Both the position numbers and the translations under genes were made by a program. Below the pieces are notes generated by a model. The model was not told the origin of the DNA, did no database searches, and was given only the letters and a program-made list of their open reading frames with translations. Of a DNA stretch of 64,000 bases, positions 13,590 through 26,600 are shown piece after piece. The DNA is from Rotaria sordida (lineage: Eukaryota > Rotifera > Eurotatoria > Philodinida > Philodinidae). Every line of letters begins with the position of its first letter. The first letter of the stretch is position 1. The DNA lies in contig CAJNOL010000351.1 in assembly GCA_905250125.1 (NCBI GenBank), forward strand, positions 90,890 through 154,889, read 5' to 3'.

Positions 13590-14036
13590 TAAGATTAGTA
13601 AGGAATGATTGCAGTTCCCATAACTTGATATTAGAGGTATTAGTAAGATACAATGTTTATTACGAAATAACAGACTCCATATAAGACTAGTGAATAGAAA
13701 ATCTGTGTAGTTTCATTCTCTTCTAAGGAATCAACTTGTTACTAAGTCAATGTCAATAATCAAGCAATAGATTTCGAGAGAAATTTTCTTTTTAATGTTT
13801 TATTTTATTATCATTGTACCAAGAAAAATCTCTTACAAATTTCACTCGAAAGCTACTGCTTGATTATTGACATCAACTTGGTAACGAACTGATTCCTTAG
13901 AAAAGAATGAAACTACACAGATTTTCTATTCACTAATCTTATATGGGGTCTATCATTTATTAATAAACATTGTATCTTATTAATGTTTCTAATATCAAGT
14001 TATGAGAACTACAGTCATTCCTCATTAGTTTTGATA
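13590..14036. mobile_element. foldback MITE with about 190-bp inverted arms
   Basis: A left arm from about 13590 to 13785 is repeated in inverse from about 13848 to 14036, separated by a loop of about 60 bp. Shared blocks include CATAACTTGATATTAGA on the left (13619-13635) and its complement near 13990-14006, plus the segment around ACACAGATTTTCTATTCACT. Arm identity is high enough that a transcript would form a long hairpin. There is no coding sequence and the insertion-site duplication is not clear. Confidence 0.7.
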
Positions 14037-14518
14037 CGTTGTATAAATCAATGTGAAAAACAAATCGTATGTGCACACAGTCAAAAAGGTCACCTTTAAA
14101 ACATCAAATTTCGAACATTTTTGATTATGCATAATCAGTTAAAAGAAAGAAAAATATTAAATTTGTTACAATATATTAATTTCATATGTCTGACTGCATA
14201 GAATATAAAAATAATTGAATGTGATTATTCTATAACGAAAGATAACAATTGCATATGTTATTTGTTATCATCGAAAAAGAACGTGATTAAACTACGTCGT
14301 AAAATTTCCCCTATTATTTGGAACTATATTTCGTTAAATATGTATCATTCTTTTATCGAAAGAATAGACACAACGTGGATCATACACATAGATATATGTA
14401 TATCATTATGATTTTGTTTCTTTTCGCTTTTCTTTTCATATTGTTATATATATATATATAATTTTAATAAGATTTATTATTTGTTATATATAGATACAGA
14501 TAATATTTTTATATAATA

Positions 14519-17500
14519 ATGAAAGAAGACAATAGTCAAGAAGACTATGAAATTGATGTTAATACAAATGATGATCAATCATCAATAACAACAAGAAAAT
14601 TTTCAACAATACCTTTTTCAAATTTTTATGCTAGAAAACGAACACCATCAACTTGTTCATCAAATCAATTGAAATTAACGGAACAATTAGCAAATACCTC
14701 AAGTAAATATTTAAATTATAAAAAAAAAAAAGATAAATATATAATTTAATTTTAATAAATAGTTAATAATATTGATGATTCTTTATTTGAATTTGATATA
14801 ATTGATATACCAGTTCATAAACCTCGTCTTGAACGTGCACAAGTCTATTCAAATATTCGTGTGTCACATGTTGATGAACATCTATCATTTGTTTATATTA
14901 TGCTTCATGAAGACTGGTTAGCTGCAACAAGAATGTTAAATGATACATTTCAACAAACAATTTTAGATAAACAACCAACTATTGATATTTTAACGTAATA
15001 TTATTATTTTTTTTCTTTACTTATTTAATTAATAAATTAATTTTTCTTTATTTAGATTAAAAACTGATGGATACTATATGTGTAGAAGTCAATCATCATG
15101 GTTTCGATGTCGTTTATTAACTAAAATTAATTTAATAACAGATGACAATAATCTTGTTACAGTTCATTTAATTGATTGGGGAATGGAACGACAAATTCCT
15201 GTTTCTGGTTTGTTTGATTTTTATTATTTTAATTATTCATTTTTTATTTTTAGATATTCGTCAAATGCCACAATCGTAAGTTTGTTCGAGAAATTATGTT
15301 TTTTTCTTTTTTGTCAAAAGAAAATCTTTGATCAATTTTTATATCTATATTCAATTTAGGATATTATTTTCTTTATTTAATATAATTGATATTCATCTTT
15401 TAAATCATTAATTTTAATAGTTAAAAATAAGTCGATCAGTCTATCGTATTTTTTCATAAGAATGTGTTTTCGATTATTTAGATAATGAATCGTAATTGCA
15501 TTGGATGCTGAGTCTTACTCTTAGTTAAATATAGTTTTATAATAGAGTCTATGGCGGCCGCGAAAAAGTTTTTTGATCGAAATCCCGATTCAATTCGTAC
15601 GGATAATACTTGCAATGAAAATTTCTAATTTGATGACAAAATACACTCTAGATATTTTTCATGATATTTTTTTCGTGATTTTATTATTGATCTATTAAGC
15701 CCATTGTATCCGAAATCTACTCGACAGGTTCTATGTTCGATAGTTAAACAAATTCTTTGATTAGAATGTGAAAGAATAATTGTGTTAGTTAATAATATCT
15801 TCATAATAGAAAATTTTTTTTCAAAAAAAATCAGAATATGATATTTAAGGCATACGAAAAGTTCTGACCACAGCGTTTAAAGGATCTTTTCGGATAAGGG
15901 AACCTGACAGGAAATGAAAAATCAAATGTACCATGTTATACAGCTTTTTGAGGCGCGTCGAATGGTATATAAAAAATCTTGTTTTCGTAGGATTTTGAAA
16001 GACCTAGAGTCAATTTACTGATAGACGACTACACATTCACAAGACGACAGGAGGTGCTACATATAGGAGGTTGTAGCCCGTCAAAAATTCTACAAAATCG
16101 TATGTGAGAAAATATATTTTACAAATACTTTCGACTAATACCAAGGACCACAATATTCAGAAACTTATTATGCTTGGGTGTAGATATGCAGTCGTCTATC
16201 AGTAAATTGACTCTAGTTCTTCTACAGTCTGATGAAAATAGGATTTACTATATACCATTCGACGCACCTCAAAAACCTCTACAACATTGGATATTTGATT
16301 TTTCATTTCTCAATAGATCCTCTTATCCGAAACGATTCTTTAAATACCATGGTCAGAACTTTTGGTATGCTCTAAGTATAATATTGAAAGATATATAAAT
16401 GACGAATATTTTCCAATAAATTCGAGTAGAATTTGTTAAAATTAAATATTTAAATTTCAGTTTGAGTCGTCAACCAATTTGTTGTGTTCAATGTCGTTTA
16501 TCTGGTATTTCAAATGGATCTTTAGCTAATGTGACAACATTAGCATCATGTCATCAATTACTAAGTTTGTATTTGTTTTTTTTATTAAAAAAGAAAATTT
16601 TGTTTTGTTTTGTTTTTAAATAAAAAAATATTTCTATATAAAGATTATCATGATTATGAAATGCGTATTCTTGGAAGTGATTTAATTATTCTTCATCATA
16701 ATAATGAAAATATAAATGATCAAATTATTAATTTACTTAATCAAGTTAGTTTATAATTTAATAAATAATATTAAATTATTTTTATTTATTTAATTTAGAA
16801 TAATAATATGAGAAAAGAAGAATATTTAGAAGATGAATTTCGTCATCAAACAATATTAAATATAGGTGATGAATATTGGTCAGTATTAGCATCATATCGT
16901 GGTGATGATAATCAAAATAATGATTTTTATATTCTTATGTGTGATAAAACAACAAATGATGTTGATAAAGCATTAGCATCTATTGATTATCATCAATATA
17001 ATGTTAAAGAACCACGTTCAATTCATCCACTTTGTGTTAAACCAAGAATGTAAATATATATATATATATTAATATTTTAAAAATTTTAAAAAAAATCGAT
17101 TTGTAATTTTGATAAAAATTTCATTATTTAGGATGGTTATAGCTCCATGGAAAAATGAAAAAGGTGAAAATGAAGAAACAATTGGATATTATCGAGCATG
17201 GATTAGATCAATTCAAGGTTTTTTTTTTATCTGATTTAATAAATAATTAAAGAAATTTTTTTTTTAAGGTGAAATATGTCGAATTGTATTTGTTGATTAT
17301 GGAAATGAATGTGATATTGAACGATCAAAATTATTAGCTTGTCCATCATCAGTATCATGTTTACCATGGCTTGCAATACGTGTTCGTTTTCAACAATATC
17401 TTTCTCATGATGAATTTAAACGTTTTTGGTATCGAACTGATTCACATTGGATTAAAATAAAAGTTCTTAGAATTCATAATACACATTATACAATACAAGT

Positions 17501-17836
17501 TTTTATTGATTATACATCTGTTATTTTACCTGAAGATAGAAGAATGAAATTACATGTAAAGGATAAATTAAGTAAAACAATTTTTCAAGATTTAAATCAA
17601 GTAAAAAAAACAAAAAAAAGCTAATTTTATTATTTATTTGATTTTTTGTTTTGTTTTAGTTAAATGATGATTTCAAAATTGAAGAACCAAAATTAATACG
17701 AGATGATGTATCTTCATTAATGTTATATGAAATTCGAAAAAAATTAAATCAACTTTCAGAAAAATTTGATGAAAATCAAAAGAAAAATGATGAACGTTAT
17801 AATCAATTAACTGAACATTTTCAACATCAACAATAG
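14519..17836 (+). CDS. Tudor-domain protein (two Tudor domains)
   Basis: Ten exons: 14519-14702, 14763-14994, 15056-15207, 15254-15275, 16461-16564, 16644-16744, 16799-17049, 17132-17217, 17269-17600 and 17660-17836; 546 residues with phase conserved across all joins. The first Tudor core is in exon 3 (WFRCRLL ... VHLIDWGMERQIPV). The second, around exons 8-9, has YYRAWIRSI followed by the classic IVFVDYGNECDI, then an extended staphylococcal-nuclease-like segment. The C-terminus is a charged coiled coil (exon 10). Tudor domains of this extended type bind symmetrically dimethylated arginine, often on Piwi proteins, in germ granules; this role is inferred from the family. Exon 1 encodes an acidic, serine-rich disordered lead. 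Intron 4 (15276-16460) is far longer than the others because it carries a foldback element. Which TDRD subfamily it belongs to is not decided here. Confidence 0.88.
15845..16386. mobile_element. foldback MITE inside Tudor gene intron 4
   Basis: Inverted arms of about 200 bp (about 15845-16048 and 16180-16386). Both contain TAGAGTCAATTTACTGATAG (one arm as its complement), a GTCGAATGGTATATA block and AAAAGTTCTGACCA near the tips. The tips read roughly AAGGCATACGAAAAG and AGAGCATACCAAAAG. The open frame at 16174-16398 lies inside the right arm and is not a gene. The element explains the length of the host intron. Confidence 0.75.
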
Positions 17837-18960
17837 TAAAAAGAAAAAAAAAACACAAAAAACATTTGTTTTCTCTTTTTCGTTGTATTTAATCACGATG
17901 TATCTTGGATTATTCGAATATTGCTTTTCCTTTTCTTTTATGAACATAATAGATGGGATTAACCTCTTCACTTTAATAACATACAAATCATTTCACTTTT
18001 TATTTTACCAAAAAAAAAAAAAGAAGTTATTAGTACTGCTTCTACGAGATTAATATATGAAAGATAATGTAGTTTTTCTTGCTAAACATAGATACATTTA
18101 TTCAACATTATTTTACTTAATCCTTTAAAAATACAATAACAGATTGAACTCATTTATTTTATAACTAGATCCTATTCATATACAGTCTCTCATTGTTTAT
18201 CAATAGCGCTTGTCATAACTCTTAGCTCTAGATGTCTGTTACATTTGTGCGGAAAGAATGGTTCAAATTTGTACTCGTTTTAGATCGTATTTTACAAAAA
18301 AAATATGTGTGTAGATTTGAATTATTACCCTGTATGTGTACGACATTTTGCACTCGAATCTGGATCCGCACTTTTTTTTTTTGAATATCCGAACCGAGCC
18401 CGTAACTTTATATGAAAAGGTATACTGTTTAGTTTCTTCTATAAACAGCAATAAAGAAAAAGAGATCATCTCAAATTCCACAAAAAAGACAAATGATTCA
18501 AGATTTACTTAATGTCTTTGTACCTTTAAAATTCGATCAATTTGGCTAAGTATTTATTTTTGATAGTTCATTTTTCTCTTCATGTATTCAGTTACATCGT
18601 CATATGGTGCTTTTGTATCTGCAGATGAATTTTTTTATTAAGAAACGAATTCTCTCAGTAAAACAATATTAATTTTCACTTCTGTAATCTTTTTTCAATT
18701 ACAGTTAATTGTTCAATCATAATCGAACTAGTTTTTAATCCTATCCTTTTATATAAATAGTAATTTGAAAAAGTAAAAATATTTTGAAATATTAACTGTC
18801 CGGTTACAGAACATTAATTCGAATAGTTCTGAATAAACGTTTTCTGTCTTTACAAATGAAATAAACCTGGTTCGATTATCAATCCGTAAAAATATTTCAT
18901 TGTGTTTTCTCAAAAATCAAAAATTTTTTCGTATAAAAAAAAACGTGAATAACACCTTTC
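17837..18960. other. intergenic, 3' region of Tudor gene
   Basis: Low-complexity AT-rich sequence between the Tudor gene and the minus-strand aldo-keto reductase remnant. No gene or repeat recognised. Confidence 0.4.
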
Positions 18961-18989
18961 TCGCTATTTGTTTAAAATAAAATTTCGAT

Positions 18990-19760
18990 GAATAAAATCT
19001 TTCTAAGATTGAAATGGATGCTCATTTGAATTGATTCTATCTTCCATTTTATTACAACGAAATCTTATTTTAATTCCATTATGAATTTTTCTTAAAATCT
19101 TTTTCAACTAATTTGAATTTATTTTATTTAAATAAATAAAAATTTGCTTTTATTCCGTAATGATTTAACAATACAAATTATATTTCGATCAATAATATAA
19201 TGAAGAAGAATTTGATGTTTTTGACAAAATTTTTCTAATTCAATTTAAGGATAATATTGATGAATTTCAACTTGATTAACACAACTGCTTTATATCTGTA
19301 CATATTAAGAATATATTTGGTTTTTGTCTTCATTAAAATTTGATAATTCAGTTGATTTAACTAAATCTTCTTCAACTAACAATTCTATTGCTTTCTATGT
19401 TTCAATAAAATCAATTTTATCATCGATTTTTATTTCATTTTCTTTACTATCACTTGGATTCTATACGATAAAAAAAAATAAAGATAATGATTCAAACGAA
19501 TAATATATATATGAAAATAACCTGATCGACAAAAGCCATTGGCCAATGAATAGGAAAAAGATTGAGATATTAACATTGTTTAATTGATTAAATAAAGATT
19601 GTCGAATAAATTTTTCATTGTGATAAATCCAAACATAATCAATATACGACGATAACCAATTGAAAGTGCTATTTCAATAACATCGTTTATTTCTTCATAT
19701 GTCGTTTTATATGTATCAAATGCTAATTGAGATATTTCGATATTACTATTTCATTAAAAC
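18990..19760 (-). pseudogene. aldo-keto reductase pseudogene
   Basis: Reading the minus strand in broken frames gives the aldo-keto reductase order. First comes an N-terminal strand, NIEISQLAFDTYKT, followed by EEINDVIEIALSIGYRR (19640-19755), the cofactor barrel start. Then come FPIHWPMAFVDQ (about 19530-19560), the family motif before the catalytic region, a GT-AG intron, ELLVEEDLVKSTELSNFN (about 19340-19400), NQVEIHQYY (about 19260-19285), and RNIICIVKSLRNK (about 19170-19210). Several in-frame stops and a missing block after the NQVE segment show that it is dead. It keeps an intron, so it is a decayed gene copy and not a processed retrocopy. Family members are NADPH-dependent carbonyl reductases. 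End points are approximate. Confidence 0.75.
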
Positions 19761-20610
19761 AGATCTAGATGAAATCATTTTTTTTTATCTCTATCCAAAA
19801 CCAACAAAACGAATTCATATTAATATGAACTTTCTTTTCCGGTAAAATATTAGACAAATATTTACATATTGAAGTAGAATATCGTGAATTCTTTGAAATT
19901 TTTGTTTCAATTCTATTGTTCATATGAATTTGTTTTTGTATAATCGAATATCCTATTTGAAAATAGTTCACAAATCTATCCCGATGAGTCTAAATATTTC
20001 AATTTCCTCATATTAATTTTCTTCATTACAATAACAAATATCAATCAACAGAAGTTCTTTGTATGGCATTTATCACACTATGGACATTGAAACGTTTAAA
20101 TAGAATATGACATTTGTAATACATTCAATAAGTTCTTTCATTTTAGAATAATAATCATAACTATTCTATTGATAGTCTAACTTTCTTATAGTTTTAATCG
20201 ATTACAAAAATCGATAATATTATATTTAAGAAAAAACTTTTTATTTCATTATTTAAACTTTAATGAAATACAAACAACTTCTAAATCACTTCGTGAGCAA
20301 GTTTCTTATTTTCTTTTTTTTTGAAAAGTCAATGATTATTAAATATTTATAAATCAGAGATCGAATAAGTTCACTTTATTATTATATTAAAAAAAGTATC
20401 TTGCAATTTTCTCAAACGACTTTTCTTATATAATATTTAATCTTAATAGATTATAAATGTCATACAACGAGTTGAATAAAAGTCTACTTTCATGATTTTG
20501 ATGTTAATAAATAATGAATCGAAAATATAATTGGAATCTTATTTATTGACATGATCATAATCAAGAAAAATAATTTGTAGAAAAACGAAAAAAAAAAAAC
20601 GTCGAAAATT
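19761..20610. other. intergenic, no gene seen
   Basis: AT-rich sequence between the aldo-keto reductase remnant and the O-GlcNAcase stop codon. Short open frames on the minus strand (19765-19971) have no recognisable motif and may contain decayed upstream sequence of the pseudogene. Confidence 0.35.
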
Positions 20611-23600
20611 TTAAAATTTTTTTCCAAGAAGAATAATATGATCATTCTGATCGATAATTGGTATATCAGTAAAGCCAAGATATAAATAAAATTGATGTAA
20701 GGCAACATTTCTTTCATCTAACAATGCATGACATCCATCACAACCTACAAAATAAATATCAAATATTTATATGTAAGAATAAAAAAAAAAAAAAAGATTT
20801 TTTTTCTTTATTATAAAAAACCTTGTTGAGAAAGTTTTTTCATAAGAATTTTCATTAATTTATTTCCAAGATGATAAATTGCATCTGTTTTTATTGTTAA
20901 ATCAATAAAGATTTGTACACGAACACAATATCGATCATAAATCCATTGAGGACATTGAATTAATTCAAAAAAATTCTAAATAATAAAAAAAAAAATTTTT
21001 TTTCTTTCTAATTAAATTAAAATAAATTTCTTCGAATTATTAACTTGATCAACATTTGGATATTTTTGATGAAGTTCTTCAATCCATTTTGTTTGTATAA
21101 ATTTATCATGTTTTTCACTTTCATTTATTGTTAATACAAATCCACATAAATTATCTTCATTATTATCAATAGCATAACAAAGATCACTATTATTTAATGA
21201 ACTTGACAAATATCCACCAATTAATCTATAAACAAAAATCTATTTAGTATTTTTATCTTAACAATATATATATTTATTATATCTATTCATTTTCGCCATT
21301 ATCTGATAGGATTAAAGTTTTTTAAAAAGACACTGAGGCATATGCCGATACTCTACTATTTTTAGTTTCGTTTTATTTTCTTCCATTCAAATGAAAATAC
21401 GAAAATTATGAAAGAAAATCCAAAAAGACATGGTTTTTTTCTAAAACTTGACAAAAAACAATCGATACATCAGATTTTCAAACAACAAAAAAAATAAATA
21501 CTGAGACATCCTAAATATTTTCTAGTGAAAGTAGTTTTGTCAAAAAATTTGTTTATCAAAATCAATGTAATTGTTGAAATATCTCCAATAGATAAAGAAT
21601 ACTTCGAAGCGTATTGAGAGAAGAAATATGTAAAAATTTTCGTTGAGAAAAGAGGAAGAGATCTCCTTAAGTGTTTGTTTGTCTTCAATATAACGAAATA
21701 TGTCGATCTCTAAATAAGAATAAACAGAATCTATGAGAAGATTAATATGCCTGATTTAGATAGGAAAAGATCAAACAGACTCTTTATTTCTAATATTTAT
21801 CGAAAGTTTTCAATAAAAATTTCATTTTTTTGAGCAAACTTATTTAATTATTATGAAAATGTTCATTGCATTATTTTTCTTGTTACAAAAAAAAAAAGAA
21901 ATAGTAGATTAATAACAAGTTGTTAGTTCATTTATTACTTAATATCTATCCAATTTACGTAGTTCCTATTCAACATTTTTAATTGTTTATGTTAAATAAA
22001 TATTTGTTTAAGTTTTTGTTGTTTGTTTTTTATCGATTCATCTTACGTTACGTCTTTTTTTTATTTATTTCCATTGAAATAATATCAAATTAGTATTAAC
22101 AGAAAAATAAATATTCAAAGATTGTAATAACAAGGATAGATGAACAAAATCAGAACTTATTATTCCAATCAGATTAAATCTGTGCAATGAATTAAAATTC
22201 AATTTTATTTTGATTATCTATTGTGATTTATAAGTTCCTATATTCTTTTTTTACTTTGAATTTTTACTAAAAAAGAAATAAAAAAAAAAAAGACGAACTT
22301 GTCAGCTAAAATTTGTGAATGTTGATTGAGGAGATCATCAATATCATCTTGATAACAAATTGTTGTACATAATGCATACATTGATGCCTAAAAAGAATAG
22401 GATTTTAATAACAGTAAAAAAACAATGATTATATTTTTTTTTTTATAAATAGTACAAACATGATCATTTGAAGTGATTGGTCGAATAATAAAAATATTTG
22501 ATAATGAATTAAATTCTGATTTAATTAATGATTGAAAATCTCCCAATGGAAGTAAATTCTATTAAATTAAAAATAAATTAAAAAAACGAATAAATAAATA
22601 AATAAAACAAACAAGAAAATCTCCGGCAAGACCACCTCGTTTTGACCATGGTTCTTCATCACCTGACATAAATACTGATGAACGTCTTTGATTATTATCT
22701 CAAATAATAAAAAAATAATTCAAAAACAAGAAGTAACTAATAAAATTTTACCAATCCAATAAAGATATTTCGAACAAAGATTAATTGTTGAATTAATATC
22801 ATTAATATAATTATAAACATCATAAAGCAATGCACGATTATGAATAGCAACTAATTTTTGAAGTAAACGAGATATATCTTTTGCATTATCATGAAATACT
22901 GATGCACGACAACGCCAATCGTTTAACTAAAAAAAAAATAATAATAAACATTTTCATTTATTTTTAAAAAATTAAGATAATATGTGCGTGTGTATTACAT
23001 TTTGATCTTGATTATAATTAAATCTAAGCCAATAAAAATCAATAAATACTTGTTGTATATTTGGTCCATGTTGATAAGGTAAATAAAATAATTCAACAAG
23101 TAAACGAATATCATCAATTGTTAAATAAATATTATTTGTATTATTATGATCACATTCCATAATATGAGTTTTTGATGATGATGAACATGTGGGATTTTCA
23201 TTAATTGATTCTTGAGAATCTTCATCATTTATTAATAATGATGTTACTGATTTTGGACTCATTCCTTGAGGAGAATTATCAATCTTAATATTTTAATTAA
23301 AATAAAAACAAATACGAAAATATAAATAAATAAATAAAGAATTTCAATTACTTTTACAATCTGTTGTGAATCATTAGCTGATTTTATTTTATTAAATTCT
23401 GGTAACCAATCAATTAAAGATTTATGAAATACTTTATCAATTTGATAAATTTCTGATGTTTCAATATTATTATCATCATCATCATCAAATTGATCTTGTT
23501 TTTCATTTATTTTTATTAATTGAAACCATTGACCAAGAGTATGTAATGGAATAAAATTTAATTCAAATTCACAATTTGGATTCAATAACATTCCACATAT

Positions 23601-26600
23601 TCGTCTTGATATATTTAATGAACGACCTGAAAATGGTCCCATACATAGACGACGTTGATCATAATCATTTGCATTTAAATTATCCCAAATTGTAACACGA
23701 CGTTTTAATATATTATTTATTGATAATAAATGAGACATTGTTATTCGTCGAGATACTACTTTTGGACCTACAAATTTATTTTTATTTATTTACTTTTTTT
23801 TAATATTATTTTACAGAATTTTATTCGATTCTTAATTAAAATATTAAATTCAATTCGATACATTTATGTCAATAGAAAAAAACATTCAATTAGATTTCAT
23901 AGAGATTCTTCAAAAAATCTGAAGATTATTAAGGGATAACCATATTTGAAAAAGATTGGATAAGATTTGACTATAGAATTATTCTATATAGAAAACAATC
24001 TTTTTAGTTCATATGAATAAGTCAGTAAATTCTTCAATATTGAATAAATCTAAATATCATTATTATTATCGTTTTTGATTCGAAGAAGAAAAAATTTGTT
24101 TTATTCTAATTTATTTTTCATCATTTTAGAAGTTTCTTTTTTTTCCGAATATTTATTTGAAAAATAAATTAAAATTCAACTATGTTCTAGATAGTTATAC
24201 TCATGATTAAATTAAAGTCTCATATACTCATATCAATAAGAAGCGAAAACATTGACATTGTTTCCTAATAGTCATTATGTTTTATTATTATACGATTTTC
24301 TTATTTGTACGAGTTTCTTCGAAATGAACAAAGGTTTTTTTTTCCAAGTATTTTATTCATTTAGTCCATGTTTGTATCAATAATTTGTTTCATGTTGCAA
24401 TTGATTAACAAAACTCTAATCTTACGAAGGAAATTTTTCAACTAATAAATTGATTTTTCAATTCGGACTCTCCATTATAAGGTAGACTCTAGTTAAATAT
24501 GAAAAAGTCTCAAAAATGATAGATTCTCCTAGAACTTTGAACAGAAGTCCTAAGAGACTTTATCATTTTGCGATTTTTCATATTCATAGAGTCCGAATTG
24601 AAAATGTTTTCTCATTCGATAGAAGCATACATATAACTTATAATAACTACGCTCTTTTTTCTTCTTGTCAATTAAATATTTTAGTTCAATATCAAAAGTT
24701 ACAAAAAGAAATGATATGATTAAAAAAAAGAGTATTACCTGTCCAGAAAATATCAATATCTGTATGTAAACCATTTCCGATTGTTTGTAAATATGAAGAT
24801 TTTTCAAGAGATGGTTTTGCCATTCGACTACAATAAACTAAAAATAACCTATATAAAAAAAAAGAAAATTTAATTTATTTTTAAATAATTAACCTGTTGG
24901 ACAAAGTATAAAAATATTTGGTTTATTAAGATAATCATATAATTGATTAGTAATAGCAACATGTGCATGAGCAAATGATGGAAAATTTTCTTTATCTTGA
25001 TGAGACATTTCACTTTCAATATCATCAAATAATAATGCCCAATGTTCACATCCAATAGTAGATAACTAAAAACATTTAAAAAAAATTTATTTCTCTTTTT
25101 AATAAATAAAAATTAAAAAAAAAAAAAGAGAACTTGATGAAATTTTTGTTTAAGTGTTGTTAAATCTTTTTCAGATGAATAAGTTATATCAAGACCAGGT
25201 GATAATGCATATACAAAATTAATTCCAAATTGTTTAGCTGTATGAATTAATTGAGCTAATTCATTTGATTCTTCATTTGTATATAAATCTCTCCAACGAG
25301 ATCGATGTTTTGCATCATCTTTTGGTGCATATACATATGTATTTAAACCAAATCTTAAACAACTATTTAGAAATTTCAATTTAAATAGATTTATTTTTTT
25401 TTTCTTAATTAATATTAAATACAAACTATTCAAAAAGTGCTTTTCGTTGATTAAATGACCATGGACGACCATAATAACCTACAATTGATTATCGATTTAA
25501 ATTTTTCTTTTTCAATTTATTTCATATTTAAGATAAGTATTTTATTATCAAATTTCAATCATATTTAAGAGAAAAATCAAACTAGATTAATGCGATTTTT
25601 TATTTTGATTATAAATAAAATAAATGTAATTAACTTAAAAATCTGTCTACATATCTTCTGAAAGAATAAATATTTCATAAATAATTATGTTTGAAATTGA
25701 TTTCTTTTTCTCTTAAAGCTACCCTCACCCTCAAAAAAGGATCTCAGGCCAGGAGGGGCGGCGCGAAGGGATAAGAGCGGGGGGGGGGGGTATTGTGAAA
25801 AATGGGAGAAAATAGAAAAAAATCTCTAAATTGTAAGTACCTAGTACCTTATTTTTACTAGTGTTTTTGAAAGCAAGTAGATAGGTAGATTCTTCTGTTA
25901 TCAATTACAAAAAATGGAGAACATTGTAATAAAGGTTCTTCAGAACCGGAAGAAGTTCAAAATATATCTTCTCGGAAGTTGAAAAATTTTTCAGACATTT
26001 TCTCCAAAATTGGAGACATTTTGAGACATTTTTTCCAAAATTGAAGAAATTTTGGGACATTCTCTCATTAACTGGAGACATTTTAAGACATTTTCTCTCA
26101 AATCGGAGAAGTTTTGAGACATTTTCTTCAAAATTCGAGGAATTTTAAGATATTCTGTCCCAAATTGAAGAAAGTCTGGAACATTTCCTCATTGGTTGGA
26201 GAAATTTTAAGACATTTTCTCTCAAATCGGAGAAGTTTTGAGACATTTTTTCCAAAATTGAAGAAGTTTTTGGAACATATTCTCACCAACTCGAGAAATT
26301 TTGAGACATTTTCTGCAAAATTCAAGAAATTTTGAGATATCCTCTCACCAACTAGAGAATTTTTAAGATATTTTCTGCCAGATTCAAGAAATTTTGAGAC
26401 ATTTTCTCCAAAATTAGAGCAATTTTGGGACATTTTCTCATTGACTGGAGAAATTTTAAGACATTTTCTACCAAAATGGAGTCATTTTGGGACAGTTTTT
26501 CTCAAAATCGGAGAGAGCTGCAGTCGAACTTTCCAAAGCAGGGGGGGTACCCTCCCCCAACCCCCTCCCCCGTTCGCGCCGCCCCTGCAGGCCAGGAACG

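Noticed and set aside
16174..16398. Plus-strand frame within the Tudor gene
   Set aside because: It lies entirely within the right arm of the foldback element in intron 4.
25960..26515. Possible CRISPR-like array of regular repeats
   Set aside because: The repeats are contiguous and diverged with no unique spacers, in a eukaryotic intron; it is a minisatellite.
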